From: Neorhizobium petrolearium
GTDB lineage: Bacteria > Pseudomonadota > Alphaproteobacteria > Rhizobiales > Rhizobiaceae
DNA: 64,000 nucleotides
Assembly (NCBI RefSeq): GCF_017873175.1
Contig: NZ_JAGGJW010000003.1
Span: forward strand, 186,001 to 250,000
Reading direction: 5' to 3'
Shown: one piece after another, positions 17,113 to 25,719 of the stretch
Position numbering within the stretch: position 1 is the stretch's first letter
How the letters are laid out: each line of letters starts with the position of its first letter
Made by a program: the position numbers and the translations under genes
The notes under the pieces: model-generated
The model's database searches: none
What the model saw: only the letters and a program-made list of their open reading frames with translations
Told to the model about the DNA's origin: nothing

Positions 17113-17135
17113 GCTTCCGTAAAGGGAGCGCATCC

Positions 17136-17405
17136 ATGTCCGTGAAAGCCTCTGTCTCCATTTCAGATCAGCAAGACCTGTTTGCCCGCAAACTCGTCGA
17201 GGAAGGTCGCTTTTCAAGCCTGAGCGCTGTCGTCCAGCGCGGCCTCGAACTGGTGCGTGAAGAAACGGAACTGAAAGACGCCGAGCTTGCCGCATTGAAA
17301 AAGCTGATCGACGACCGTATGGACGACGAATTCGTGACGATTGAAGAGAGCGACAAACAGATCGCAGCAATGATCGCGGAAAAGAAGGCTGCGCTTGGCC
17401 TATAA
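17136..17405 (+). CDS. parD: Type II antitoxin, ParD/CopG-like ribbon-helix-helix
   Basis: An 89-residue protein. The N-terminal KASVSISDQQDLFARKLV begins a ribbon-helix-helix fold (residues about 4-45) for DNA binding, and the acidic C-terminal half from residue 50 should wrap the toxin. This length and layout are typical of ParD antitoxins. It overlaps the toxin gene by 11 bases. It should repress its own promoter and neutralise ParE, which poisons DNA gyrase in characterised pairs. The pair sits between the mutase and the Pcc genes, as an insertion into an otherwise metabolic locus. Confidence 0.88.
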   Translation: MSVKASVSISDQQDLFARKLVEEGRFSSLSAVVQRGLELVREETELKDAELAALKKLIDDRMDDEFVTIEESDKQIAAMIAEKKAALGL

Positions 17406-17751
17406 GATACTCCGCTCGCCCGAGATCAGACGGGATCTCGCTCTCGTCTTCGACTTTCTTCTTCAGTCCTATATCACACTCGGCGATCCTGTGTTCGATG
17501 CCTTCGAACGTGCCGTGCACAGGATTGATGTCATCAAGTCCGACATGAATGACCTGGCGCTCGCCCCACACCAGGGTACTCTCCATAACGATATCAGACC
17601 TGGATTGCGTCACGTCACGAAAAACCGGGCGATATTTTATTTCCACGTCGATGATACGATCAGAACCGTGCGTGTCATCGCCGTCTTCTTCGGCGGTCAG
17701 GACCACCAGCGCCATATGCTGGCGCGGCTGAACAGGACCGGATCTTCCTGA
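17395..17751 (+). CDS. parE: Type II toxin, ParE/RelE superfamily
   Basis: A 118-residue ParE-like protein. It begins MAYKILRSPEIRRDL, where the family shows a beta strand then a helix, and has the conserved RPGLRHVTKNRAIFYFHVDD and IRTVRVIAVFFGGQD segments that build the sheet. The TTG start at 17395 is used because it gives the normal overlap with parD and the right N-terminus; no ATG is suitable. Characterised ParE toxins inhibit gyrase; the activity of this one is not known. Confidence 0.87.
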   Translation: MAYKILRSPEIRRDLALVFDFLLQSYITLGDPVFDAFERAVHRIDVIKSDMNDLALAPHQGTLHNDIRPGLRHVTKNRAIFYFHVDDTIRTVRVIAVFFGGQDHQRHMLARLNRTGSS

Positions 17752-17825
17752 AACGCCGGACGAGCTGTGTTCGCGAAGGAACTTTCGAGCGTTCTCCTGC
17801 TGGTCGGAAAGAGCAAAGAGGCGGA

Positions 17826-19832
17826 TCACTCGAACTCCATGATCAGTTCATCGACCGCCAGGCTCTGGCCGACCACCGCCGCGACGCGCTTGACCACGCC
17901 CTGTCTTTCCGCCTTCAGCGCGTTTTCCATCTTCATGGCTTCCACGGTCGCCAGCGTCTGCCCGGCCTCCACCGCATCGCCCACCTTGACCGCAACCGAC
18001 GTGATGACGCCAGGCATGGGGCACAGCAACATTTTCGACGTATCCGGCGGCAGTTTTTTCGGCATCAGGCGGGCAAGCTCGGCGACACACGAGGAGCGGA
18101 CACGGGCGATCACATCCATGCCGCGCCAGCGAAGGCGGATGGCGGAGCCGGCGAGATCGACCTTCACGCCCATCGACTCGCTGCCGACATGGAAGTTCGC
18201 ATGGCTCTGGCCCGGCAGCCAGCCGCTTGCCACCGAAAGCCGTTTGCCATCGGAAAAGATCACGGAGGCGCCATCCGGGCCGGTTTCGAGCGTCACGGCC
18301 TCCGTAAGGCCTGCGAGCGCCACCACCCATTCCCGGCCGACGACGCGGCGGTGATTGCCGATCGTGCCGGAAATCTGTACCGCCCTTTCCTGAAGCACCT
18401 GATTGATCAATGCCGCGATGGCCGCAAGCTGCCGGGCCGACGGCGCATCCGGCTCGACGCCCGCAAAACCGTCCGGGAATTCCTCGGCGATATAGGCGGT
18501 CGTCAGCCGGCCGGAGCGGAACCGCTCCTGCCCCATGACCGCCGACAGGAAAGGCAGGTTGTGGCCGATGCCCTCCACCTCGAAATCGTCGAGTGCAGCG
18601 CCCATCGCGTCTATCGCCTTCCCGCGATCGGGAGCCCACGTGCAGAGCTTGGCGATCATCGGGTCGTAATACATGCAGATCTCGCCGCCCTCGAAGACAC
18701 CGGTATCGTTGCGGATCACCGTGCCGTCGTCCTGCCGGCCCTCCACCGGCGGGCGATAGCGCGTCAGCCGGCCGATCGACGGCAGGAAGTTGCGATACGG
18801 GTCTTCCGCATAGAGCCGGCTTTCGATCGCCCAGCCATTCAGCTTCACGTCGTCCTGGCCGAAGGACAATTTCTCGCCGGCGGCAACGCGGATCATCTGT
18901 TCCACGAGGTCGATACCGGTGACGAGTTCGGTCACCGGATGCTCCACCTGCAGGCGGGTGTTCATTTCGAGGAAGTAGAATTGGCGAACGCCGTCGACGA
19001 TGAACTCCACCGTGCCGGCGGAGAAATAGCCGACCGCCTTTGCCAGCGCCACCGCCTGCTCGCCCATGGCACGCCGGGTGGCCGCATCGAGGAAGGGCGA
19101 CGGCGCCTCCTCGATGACCTTCTGGTTGCGGCGCTGGATGGAGCATTCGCGCTCGCCGAGGTAAAGCGTGCCGCCGTGCCTGTCGCCCAGCACCTGGATC
19201 TCGATATGGCGCGGCTCGGTGACGAATTTCTCTATGAAGATGCGGTCGTCGCCGAAGGAGCTTTTCGCCTCGTTCTTTGAAGCCTGAAAGCCCTCGCGCG
19301 CCTCCTGATCGTTCCAGGCAATGCGCATGCCCTTGCCGCCGCCGCCGGCCGATGCCTTGATCATCACCGGATAGCCGATCGCAGAGGCGATCCTTACCGC
19401 CTCGCCGGCATCCTCAATCAGCCCCATATGGCCGGGCACGGTGTTGACGCCGGCTTCCGCCGCGACCTTCTTGGAGGTGATCTTGTCGCCCATGGCCTCA
19501 ATGGCTTTCACCGGCGGGCCGATGAAGGCGACGCCTTCCTTTTCGAGCGCTGCGGCGAAAACCGCATTTTCCGACAGGAAACCGTAACCGGGGTGGACGG
19601 CATCCGCGCCCGTCTTGCGGATCGCATCGATGATCCTGTCGATGACGATATAGGACTGGGACGACGGCGCCGGCCCGATATGCACCGCCTCATCGGCCAT
19701 GCGCACATGCAGCGCATCGCGGTCGGCATCCGAATAGACGGCCACCGTGGCAATGCCCATCTTCTTTGCCGTCTTGATGACCCGGCAGGCGATTTCACCG
19801 CGATTGGCGATCAGGATTTTCTTGAACATCAT
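17826..19832 (-). CDS. pccA: Propionyl-CoA carboxylase alpha subunit (biotin carboxylase + BCCP)
   Basis: A 668-residue biotin enzyme subunit. It opens with FKKILIANRGEIACRV (biotin carboxylase N-domain), has the ATP-grasp glycine loop KASAGGGGKGMRI near residue 165, an intersubunit BT-like region and a C-terminal biotinyl domain with the biotinylation motif VEAMKMENA about 35 residues from the end. It carboxylates biotin for PccB to make methylmalonyl-CoA. The start at 19832 overlaps the preceding small gene as ATGA. A plain acetyl-CoA or methylcrotonyl-CoA carboxylase is less likely given the adjoining mutase and PccB. Confidence 0.93.
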   Translation of the reverse strand: MMFKKILIANRGEIACRVIKTAKKMGIATVAVYSDADRDALHVRMADEAVHIGPAPSSQSYIVIDRIIDAIRKTGADAVHPGYGFLSENAVFAAALEKEGVAFIGPPVKAIEAMGDKITSKKVAAEAGVNTVPGHMGLIEDAGEAVRIASAIGYPVMIKASAGGGGKGMRIAWNDQEAREGFQASKNEAKSSFGDDRIFIEKFVTEPRHIEIQVLGDRHGGTLYLGERECSIQRRNQKVIEEAPSPFLDAATRRAMGEQAVALAKAVGYFSAGTVEFIVDGVRQFYFLEMNTRLQVEHPVTELVTGIDLVEQMIRVAAGEKLSFGQDDVKLNGWAIESRLYAEDPYRNFLPSIGRLTRYRPPVEGRQDDGTVIRNDTGVFEGGEICMYYDPMIAKLCTWAPDRGKAIDAMGAALDDFEVEGIGHNLPFLSAVMGQERFRSGRLTTAYIAEEFPDGFAGVEPDAPSARQLAAIAALINQVLQERAVQISGTIGNHRRVVGREWVVALAGLTEAVTLETGPDGASVIFSDGKRLSVASGWLPGQSHANFHVGSESMGVKVDLAGSAIRLRWRGMDVIARVRSSCVAELARLMPKKLPPDTSKMLLCPMPGVITSVAVKVGDAVEAGQTLATVEAMKMENALKAERQGVVKRVAAVVGQSLAVDELIMEFE

Positions 19833-20263
19833 TTGCTTCCGGAATCGCGATCGTCTTCGTCGTCGCGGTATTTCTTGTCATAGGGAAGGGTGAGGATGGC
19901 GGAGCCGGCGGCCGCGCCGCCGAAGATCGAGGCGAAGGGAACGACCACCAGGAGAACGGGAAGAACGGGATTGGCCGAACGGGCGACCAGCGTGCCAAGG
20001 CCGCCAATGTCGAACAGGATAAGCGCAATGCCGACGCCTGCGCCGATGAGCGCGCCGGCCAGCGCATGAAAGCCCATGAAGCGCAGCATCTGCCAATGAT
20101 CCCGACGCGCCTCCTCCGGCGTCAGTTCCGGCTTGCGACGATCATCGCGAAACGCATGGCGCGCCCTTTGCCTTTCCAGTCTTTTCCGGAGCCAGCGCTC
20201 CGGATCGAAAAGCCTGCTCATGCCCGCCTTGAGGGGATGAGCGACGACGATTTTCTCCCGCAT
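19829..20263 (-). CDS. Small two-helix membrane protein of unknown function within the pcc operon
   Basis: A 144-residue protein. A basic, charged N-terminal region (residues 1-58, with DPERWLRKRLERQRARHAF) precedes two hydrophobic glycine/alanine-rich segments at about residues 64-90 and 98-125, then a short acidic tail DDEDDRDSGSK. It overlaps pccA by four bases and follows the other unknown gene by four, so it is translationally coupled in the pcc operon. I do not recognise a family with a known function. Its fixed place suggests a link to carboxylase biology, perhaps membrane anchoring, but that is speculative. Confidence 0.75.
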   Translation of the reverse strand: MREKIVVAHPLKAGMSRLFDPERWLRKRLERQRARHAFRDDRRKPELTPEEARRDHWQMLRFMGFHALAGALIGAGVGIALILFDIGGLGTLVARSANPVLPVLLVVVPFASIFGGAAAGSAILTLPYDKKYRDDEDDRDSGSK

Positions 20264-20267
20264 CGCC

Positions 20268-20645
20268 CTAGACCTCCATCACGTCTTCGAAAGATTCCGG
20301 AAAGCTCTGGCGCGCGGTCTTCTCGTTGATCATCAATAACGCCTCATAGGAGGCCGGGTCGAAATCCTTCTCTGCCGGCACAACCTCGCGGCCGAAAAGG
20401 AGGCTGAGACGCGCGGCATCGAGGTTGCCGCGCTCGAAGGGTTCAGGCCCGAAATGGTGCCAGAGCGCATGCAGGAAGGCCGCGTCGACCCGATGTTCAT
20501 GGGAGCCCGGCCGGGCACGGCGGGGAAGAGCCTTGATCGGCGTCACGCCCTTCGGGTTCGCGCGGCGGATGACGAACTGGATTCCCGTGCCCGGCATGCC
20601 GGAGGGAAAGCCCCGATGCTTCGTCATGTCGGGAAGATTGGCCAT
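20268..20645 (-). CDS. Conserved-looking protein of unknown function between pccB and pccA
   Basis: A 125-residue soluble protein with no signal or membrane segment. Its first half is basic and proline-rich (PSGMPGTGIQFVIRRANPKG), the second contains WHHFGPEPFERGNLDAARLS and an acidic C-terminus. The gene starts 17 bases after pccB and ends 4 bases before the membrane-protein gene, so it is part of the pcc operon. Codon usage looks like that of its neighbours. I do not recognise the family. Confidence 0.75.
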   Translation of the reverse strand: MANLPDMTKHRGFPSGMPGTGIQFVIRRANPKGVTPIKALPRRARPGSHEHRVDAAFLHALWHHFGPEPFERGNLDAARLSLLFGREVVPAEKDFDPASYEALLMINEKTARQSFPESFEDVMEV

Positions 20646-20662
20646 GGCTATTCCTCCGTCCT

Positions 20663-22195
20663 CTAAAGCGGGATCGTATCGTGCTTCTTCCAGTGCGTCG
20701 TCACCTGCTTGTTGCGGAGCGAGGCGAAGGCGCGGGCGATGCGGCGGCGGGACGAATGCGGCATGATCACCTCATCGATGAAGCCGCGCTCGGCCGCCAC
20801 AAAGGGGTTGGCGAACCGCTCCTCATATTCCTTCGTGCGGGCGGCGATCTTTTCCGGGTCGGAAAGCTCGGAACGGTAAAGGATTTCGGTCGCACCCTTG
20901 GCGCCCATCACCGCGATCTCCGCGGTCGGCCAAGCGTAATTGATATCGGCCCCGATATGCTTCGACGCCATCACGTCATAGGCGCCGCCATAGGCCTTGC
21001 GGGTAATCAGCGTCACCATCGGCACGGTCGCTTCCGAATAGGCAAAGAGCAGTTTGGCGCCGTGCTTGATGACCCCGCCATATTCCTGCGCGACGCCGGG
21101 CAGGAAGCCCGGCACGTCGACGAGCGTCAGGATCGGGATCGAAAAGGCATCGCAGAAGCGGACGAAACGGGCCGCCTTACGGGACGAGTCGATATCGAGG
21201 CAGCCGGCGAGCACCATCGGCTGGTTGGCGACGACGCCGACCGTCTGTCCCTCAAGCCGGATGAAGCCGGTGACGATGTTCTTCGCGAAGGCTTCCTGGA
21301 TTTCGAAGAAATCGCCCTCGTCGGCGATCGCGAAAATCAGCTCCTTCATGTCGTAGGGCTTGGTCGGGCTGTCGGGGATGAGGCTGTCGAGCCGCATCTC
21401 CACCCGGGCCGGATCGTCGTGGAAGGGCCGGACCGGCGGCTTTTCGCGGTTGTTGAGCGGCAGGAAGTCGAAGAGCTGGCGCACAGCCTCCAGCGCCTCG
21501 ATATCATTTTCAAAGGAGGCATCGGCGACCGAGGATTTTTTCGTATGGGTGCCCGCGCCGCCGAGTTCTTCGGCCGTGACGATCTCGTTGGTCACCGTCT
21601 TCACCACGTCCGGGCCGGTGACGAACATGTAGGACGAATCGCGCACCATGAAGATGAAGTCCGTCATCGCCGGCGAATAGACCGCGCCGCCGGCGCAGGG
21701 GCCCATGATGACCGAAATCTGCGGGATGACGCCCGATGCCTCGGCATTGCGCCGGAAGACTTCCGCATAGCCTGCCAGCGAGGCGACCCCTTCCTGGATG
21801 CGGGCGCCGCCGGAATCATTGAGGCCGATCACCGGGGCACCGACACGGACCGCCATATCCATGATCTTGCAGATCTTCTGGGCATGGGTTTCGGAGAGCG
21901 AGCCGCCGAGCACGGTGAAATCCTGGGAGAAGACATAGACTTGGCGGCCGTTGATCGTGCCCCAGCCGGTGACGACGCCATCGCCCGCCACCTTTTGTTC
22001 CGCCATGCCGAAATCCACCGCGCGGTGAGTGACGTACATGTCGAACTCCTCGAAGGAGCCTTCGTCGAGCAGGACATCGATACGCTCGCGGGCCGTCAGC
22101 TTGCCCTTGGCATGCTGCGCGGCGACGCGTTTCTCGCCACCGCCGAGCCGTGCTTCCGCCCGTCGCTTCTCCACTTCGTTCAGAACTGCGCGCAT
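20663..22195 (-). CDS. pccB: Propionyl-CoA carboxylase beta subunit (carboxyltransferase)
   Basis: A 510-residue carboxyltransferase of the crotonase-like fold. Characteristic segments are [33 protein letters not shown] (first oxyanion hole) and [20 protein letters not shown] in the C-domain. The frame runs upstream to 22408, but the ATG at 22195 was chosen as the family N-terminus [16 protein letters not shown] begins there. It transfers carboxybiotin to propionyl-CoA, with PccA. It heads the operon and faces the ScfR-type regulator across 118 bases containing repeated TTTGCGA sites. Confidence 0.93.
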   Translation of the reverse strand: MRAVLNEVEKRRAEARLGGGEKRVAAQHAKGKLTARERIDVLLDEGSFEEFDMYVTHRAVDFGMAEQKVAGDGVVTGWGTINGRQVYVFSQDFTVLGGSLSETHAQKICKIMDMAVRVGAPVIGLNDSGGARIQEGVASLAGYAEVFRRNAEASGVIPQISVIMGPCAGGAVYSPAMTDFIFMVRDSSYMFVTGPDVVKTVTNEIVTAEELGGAGTHTKKSSVADASFENDIEALEAVRQLFDFLPLNNREKPPVRPFHDDPARVEMRLDSLIPDSPTKPYDMKELIFAIADEGDFFEIQEAFAKNIVTGFIRLEGQTVGVVANQPMVLAGCLDIDSSRKAARFVRFCDAFSIPILTLVDVPGFLPGVAQEYGGVIKHGAKLLFAYSEATVPMVTLITRKAYGGAYDVMASKHIGADINYAWPTAEIAVMGAKGATEILYRSELSDPEKIAARTKEYEERFANPFVAAERGFIDEVIMPHSSRRRIARAFASLRNKQVTTHWKKHDTIPL

Positions 22196-22282
22196 GACTA
22201 CTCCCGAATGCGTTCGCTCTTCCCTTATTCCGTCGGCCAATTCCAGAAAACCGTTGAACGCGTGCATTTGTGGAATTATAAA

Positions 22283-22312
22283 ATCGCAAACTCGAAAATG
22301 CGAATTTGCGAA
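22283..22312. promoter_or_regulatory. Candidate ScfR/PccR operator
   Basis: ATCGCAAA (22283-22290) and TTTGCGAA (22305-22312) form an inverted pair, and a further TGCGAA starts at 22299, 8 bases before the TGCGAA at 22307. The cluster is in the pccB-scfR divergent promoter, abutting the regulator start codon. The Rhodobacter PccR site is reported around TTTGCAAA-like sequences, so the match is close but not exact. Confidence 0.55.
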
Positions 22313-22313
22313 C

Positions 22314-23723
22314 ATGGCGATCGGAAAACTCTTTATCGGCAGGAAAGTAAGGGAATTGCGGGCCGCGAGCAATGCGACCCAGAGCCAGTTCGCCGAACGC
22401 ATCGGCATATCGACCAGCTATCTCAACCAGATCGAGAACAACCAGCGGCCGGTTTCGGCCGCCGTGCTTCTGGCGCTCGCCGACAAGTTCCAGCTCGACA
22501 TTGCCGAGATCTCGACCGGAGAGACGGACCGGCTTCTCTCCGCTCTTTCCGAGGCGCTGTCCGACCCGCTGTTCGAAACCTACCAGCCGAGCCTGCAGGA
22601 ACTGAAGCTGGTGACCCAGAACGCGCCGGGGCTGGCGCACGCGCTGATCACCTGCCACCAGGCCTATCGCCGCAACGGCGAGCAGCTCGCCGGCATGGAC
22701 GATAGGCTGGGGCGGACGGCTGCGGCCGAAACCACACCCTATGACGAGGTGCGGGACTTCTTCCACTTCGTCGACAACTACCTGCACGAACTCGATATCG
22801 CCGCGGAAAAACTGGCGCTCGACCTCAGTCTGCCGGCCGCCGACAGCCATCCGCTGCTGACGGACTACCTGGAAAAGGCATTCGGCGTGCGCGTGGTGCA
22901 TGGACCGATGGCAGCGCATGCCATCCGCCACTACGATCCGGCCTCCCGGGTGCTGACGCTGAACCCCTATGCGCCGGCGCAGACCCGCCTCTTCCAGGTG
23001 GCGGTGGAGATCGCCCAGCTCCATGCGGGAACGATCGCCGATACCATCGCCCGCAACGCAGGCTTCCGGACCGAGGAAGCGGTGGACATCTGCCGCATCG
23101 GTCTCCACAACTATTTCGCCGGCGCGCTGCTGATGCCCTACCAGACGTTCCTCAAGGCGGCACGGGAGCTCCGGCACGATATCGAGCTTCTGGCAGCCCG
23201 CTTCGGTGCCTCGCCGGAGCAGGTCTGTCACCGGCTTTCCACCCTGCAGAGGCCCGGCCTCAAGGGCGTGCCGATCTTCTTCGCCAAGATCGACCGCGCC
23301 GGCAACATTACCAAGCGGCACAGCGCCACCAAGCTGCAGTTCGCCCGTTTCGGCGCGGCCTGTCCGCTCTGGAACGCCCACCAGGCCTTCGAGATGCCCG
23401 GCCGCATCATCCGGCAGCTTGCCGAAACTCCGGACGGCGTGCGTTACCTTTGTCTCGCCACGCAGGTGAGCAAGGGCATCGGCGGCTTCCGGTCGCACCA
23501 GCCGGTCTACGCGCTGGCGCTCGGATGTGAGATTTCCTATGCGGAAGCCTTCGTCTATGCCGACGACCTGAACCTTGCGGATCGTGCCGGCTTCGATCCG
23601 ATCGGCATATCCTGCCGCATCTGCGAGCGGCCGAGCTGCACCAGCCGGGCAGTGCCCCCCTTCCGCCGCAAGATCGCAGTCGACCACAACATGCGCGAAA
23701 CCACGCCCTACAAGCTGCGCTGA
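22314..23723 (+). CDS. Short-chain fatty acyl-CoA regulator, ScfR family (PccR-like)
   Basis: A 469-residue regulator. An XRE-type helix-turn-helix lies at residues 9-65 ([20 protein letters not shown]). The long remainder is the ScfR architecture: an IrrE/ImmA-like middle region ([20 protein letters not shown]) and a C-terminal cysteine-containing domain ([12 protein letters not shown]). Members such as PccR of Rhodobacter and RamB of actinobacteria sense short-chain acyl-CoA and control propionate or acetate assimilation. Divergent placement from pccB fits direct control of the pcc operon. The start at 22314 is used rather than longer in-frame starts because the helix-turn-helix begins right after it. 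Confidence 0.9.
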   Translation: MAIGKLFIGRKVRELRAASNATQSQFAERIGISTSYLNQIENNQRPVSAAVLLALADKFQLDIAEISTGETDRLLSALSEALSDPLFETYQPSLQELKLVTQNAPGLAHALITCHQAYRRNGEQLAGMDDRLGRTAAAETTPYDEVRDFFHFVDNYLHELDIAAEKLALDLSLPAADSHPLLTDYLEKAFGVRVVHGPMAAHAIRHYDPASRVLTLNPYAPAQTRLFQVAVEIAQLHAGTIADTIARNAGFRTEEAVDICRIGLHNYFAGALLMPYQTFLKAARELRHDIELLAARFGASPEQVCHRLSTLQRPGLKGVPIFFAKIDRAGNITKRHSATKLQFARFGAACPLWNAHQAFEMPGRIIRQLAETPDGVRYLCLATQVSKGIGGFRSHQPVYALALGCEISYAEAFVYADDLNLADRAGFDPIGISCRICERPSCTSRAVPPFRRKIAVDHNMRETTPYKLR

Positions 23724-23815
23724 AGCCCGCTGCCTTCAATCGGATTCCGGGCCTTGGCTGGTTGATCTGCGCATGCCGTCAGTGAAAGACCGGCCCCCGT
23801 TTTCAGGCGAGGTGT

Positions 23816-24280
23816 TCAATGCACGTCGAAAGTGCCGGTGAGCGAGGCTTCCGACAGCATGTGCTTGCGCGCCTCATCCCACATGGATTCAGCGTCCGCC
23901 ATATCCGACATTTCCAGCTCCGGCACATCGAGAGCGGCAATGCGGAACCGGTAATGGTGCATGCCATGCCCCTTCGGAGGCTGGGGCCCGTCATAACGGG
24001 TATTGCCGAAGTCGTTGCGGGAAAAGCGCACACCGCCGTCAGACTTCATGCGGACGCCCCGCGACACTTCGCTCCAATCCTTCGGGATGTTGAACATGCC
24101 GCAATGGCGAAACGTCCCGCGCGGCGCATCGGGATCCTCGACGATCAGTGCGAAACTCCTGGCACCCTCCGGCGCTCCGCTCCATTTCAGCGGTGGCATC
24201 AGATTTTCGCCAAACCGGGTATATCTGTCCGGCACACGTTCGCCCTCGGCGAAGGCCGGACTCGTCAGCGTCATAGCCAT
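23816..24280 (-). CDS. YbhB/YbcL family (PEBP, Raf-kinase-inhibitor-like) protein
   Basis: A 154-residue PEBP-fold protein. The anion-binding signature is present: LMPPLKWSGAPEGA, then VEDPDAPRGTFRHCG, and YDGPQPPKGHGMHHYRF. The start at 24280 is preferred to 24295 because GGAGGA lies seven bases before it. Bacterial members are small cytoplasmic proteins of unclear biochemical role. Convergent with the ScfR gene (92 bases between stops, nothing notable) and about 100 bases from the AI-2E family gene. Confidence 0.88.
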   Translation of the reverse strand: MAMTLTSPAFAEGERVPDRYTRFGENLMPPLKWSGAPEGARSFALIVEDPDAPRGTFRHCGMFNIPKDWSEVSRGVRMKSDGGVRFSRNDFGNTRYDGPQPPKGHGMHHYRFRIAALDVPELEMSDMADAESMWDEARKHMLSEASLTGTFDVH

Positions 24281-24380
24281 GTCCTGTTCCTCCATGCATC
24301 ACGCAGCCTGTCGATCAGGCCGGCGATCCTTCAACAAGGAAGCCCATCCATCGTTCCATGAAGCGGAGCCTATTTCCGCG

Positions 24381-25439
24381 TCAGCCGCTCTCGGTGTCGG
24401 ACCTGTCCTGTTCTTCCACAAAGATGCCCCAAGCCGCCATGAAGAGCGCCGCGATCAGGGGGCCGATCACAAAACCATTTATTCCCATCAGCGAAATCCC
24501 GCCGATCGTGGAAATCAATACGACATAGTCCGGCAGCCGGGTTTCCTTGCCCACAAGCGGCGGCCTCAGCAGATTGTCGACAAGGCCGATGACCAGGACC
24601 CCGATCGCCACCAGTATGGCCGCCTTGATCCAGAATCCGGAGAGCGCGAGGTAGGCTGCAGTCGGCACCCAGACCAGCGCGGCGCCCACCGCCGGAAGCA
24701 ACGAAAGAAGGCTCATCAACACACCCCAGAGCAAGGCCGGCTCAACCCCGAGCGCCCAGAACGTTACGCCACCGATCGATCCCTGTATAAGTGCGATGAT
24801 GACATTGCCCCTTACCGTCGCCCGGATCACAGAAGTGAATTTTGAACTAAACCGGTGGGTATGCGCGTCGCTCAACGGAAGCGCACGTCCGACGACACGC
24901 GCCAGCGAACGTCCATCCCGAAACAGGAAGAACAGCAGATACAGCATCACACCGAATGCGACGAAAAACTGAAGCGTGTTCTGCCCGAGACTTAAAGCCC
25001 TGCCGGCAAAAAAGCTGCCCCCCTGCATCAGCGCGCCGGAGACGCGAGTCCACAACTCGCCGAAACCATTCAACTCCAGCCTGTGAAGCCAATCTTGGAC
25101 GAACAGAGGCAACGCGCCCTGCAGCTGCTGGAGAAGCCGCCGAACGTCGATTTCTCCATTGTCGATGCGCTGATAGAGGTTGTTGCCCTGCTGAACGAGG
25201 GAGCTGAGGACGATCAATCCCGGAATGATAACGAGGCAGAGGCAGATAAGGACAGAGATGGCCGCGGCAACATTCGAATGCCCGTGCAGCCCCGCTTCAA
25301 GCCTCACGTGCACAGGAAAGAAGATGATCGCAAGAACGACGGCCCAGAAGATCGCGGAATAGAAAGGCAGGACGACGGCGATGAAGGCGATGCTCACCAG
25401 GACGAGGAGCACATAGAAACTGATACGCTGGACGGGCAT
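24381..25439 (-). CDS. AI-2E family membrane transporter (YdiK/PerM-like)
   Basis: A 352-residue polytopic protein. The start at 25439 (after GGAAGAG) gives the family N-terminus MPVQRISFYVLLVLVS followed by two hydrophobic segments, a soluble stretch at residues about 85-165, then five or more membrane helices. The family signature GLVDNLLRPPLVGK is visible near residue 285, and GISLMGINGFVIGPL near the end. Family members include the AI-2 exporter TqsA and sodium-proton antiporters, so cargo is open. Diverges from ftsH over 280 bases that contain an Fnr-like box. Confidence 0.88.
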   Translation of the reverse strand: MPVQRISFYVLLVLVSIAFIAVVLPFYSAIFWAVVLAIIFFPVHVRLEAGLHGHSNVAAAISVLICLCLVIIPGLIVLSSLVQQGNNLYQRIDNGEIDVRRLLQQLQGALPLFVQDWLHRLELNGFGELWTRVSGALMQGGSFFAGRALSLGQNTLQFFVAFGVMLYLLFFLFRDGRSLARVVGRALPLSDAHTHRFSSKFTSVIRATVRGNVIIALIQGSIGGVTFWALGVEPALLWGVLMSLLSLLPAVGAALVWVPTAAYLALSGFWIKAAILVAIGVLVIGLVDNLLRPPLVGKETRLPDYVVLISTIGGISLMGINGFVIGPLIAALFMAAWGIFVEEQDRSDTESG

Positions 25440-25542
25440 GCGATCTCTTCCGCTGCGGCTGGGCCGTGCAATCCTATCACACAAGTTTTCGCCGGTCTGG
25501 TCTTCCGAGCAAGCCCAACGCGAATGCCTCCCGTCTCCATTC

Positions 25543-25556
25543 ATGACATAGATCAA
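25543..25556. promoter_or_regulatory. Fnr/FixK-like box in a divergent promoter
   Basis: ATGAC-atag-ATCAA matches TTGAT-N4-ATCAA at eight of ten positions, with a perfect right half. It is 104 bases from the AI-2E gene start and 164 bases from the ftsH start. Rhizobial FixK/FnrN boxes are often of this form, which would imply induction under low oxygen. The rest of the 280-base gap holds nothing else I recognise. Confidence 0.45.
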
Positions 25557-25719
25557 AGGACGGCGCACCACCTTCCGGTAGGGGATTTTCCGGAACCAGA
25601 GTTACCCGGCATAGGCTACAGCAGTTCCGGCTACTGTGGATAATGGCGTTCATCGGCCCTAGATTAATCCGCGGTGGCGGAAGCCGTGGGCAGTCATCAA
25701 ATCGGATTCCGGAGCGAGG

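Noticed and set aside
16477..17135. tmRNA, RNase P RNA or cobalamin riboswitch in the gap before the mutase gene
   Set aside because: No tag-coding sequence, TpsiC-like GGTTCGAATCC, GAGGAAAGTCC core or B12-box motif could be found on either strand.
16528..17829. 433-codon minus-strand open frame across the parDE region
   Set aside because: It is antisense to two well-recognised genes, is arginine/serine-rich and has no protein-family features.
21816..23687. 623-codon minus-strand open frame spanning the ScfR gene and part of pccB
   Set aside because: It runs antisense to the ScfR gene and out of frame in pccB; high GC leaves few stops.
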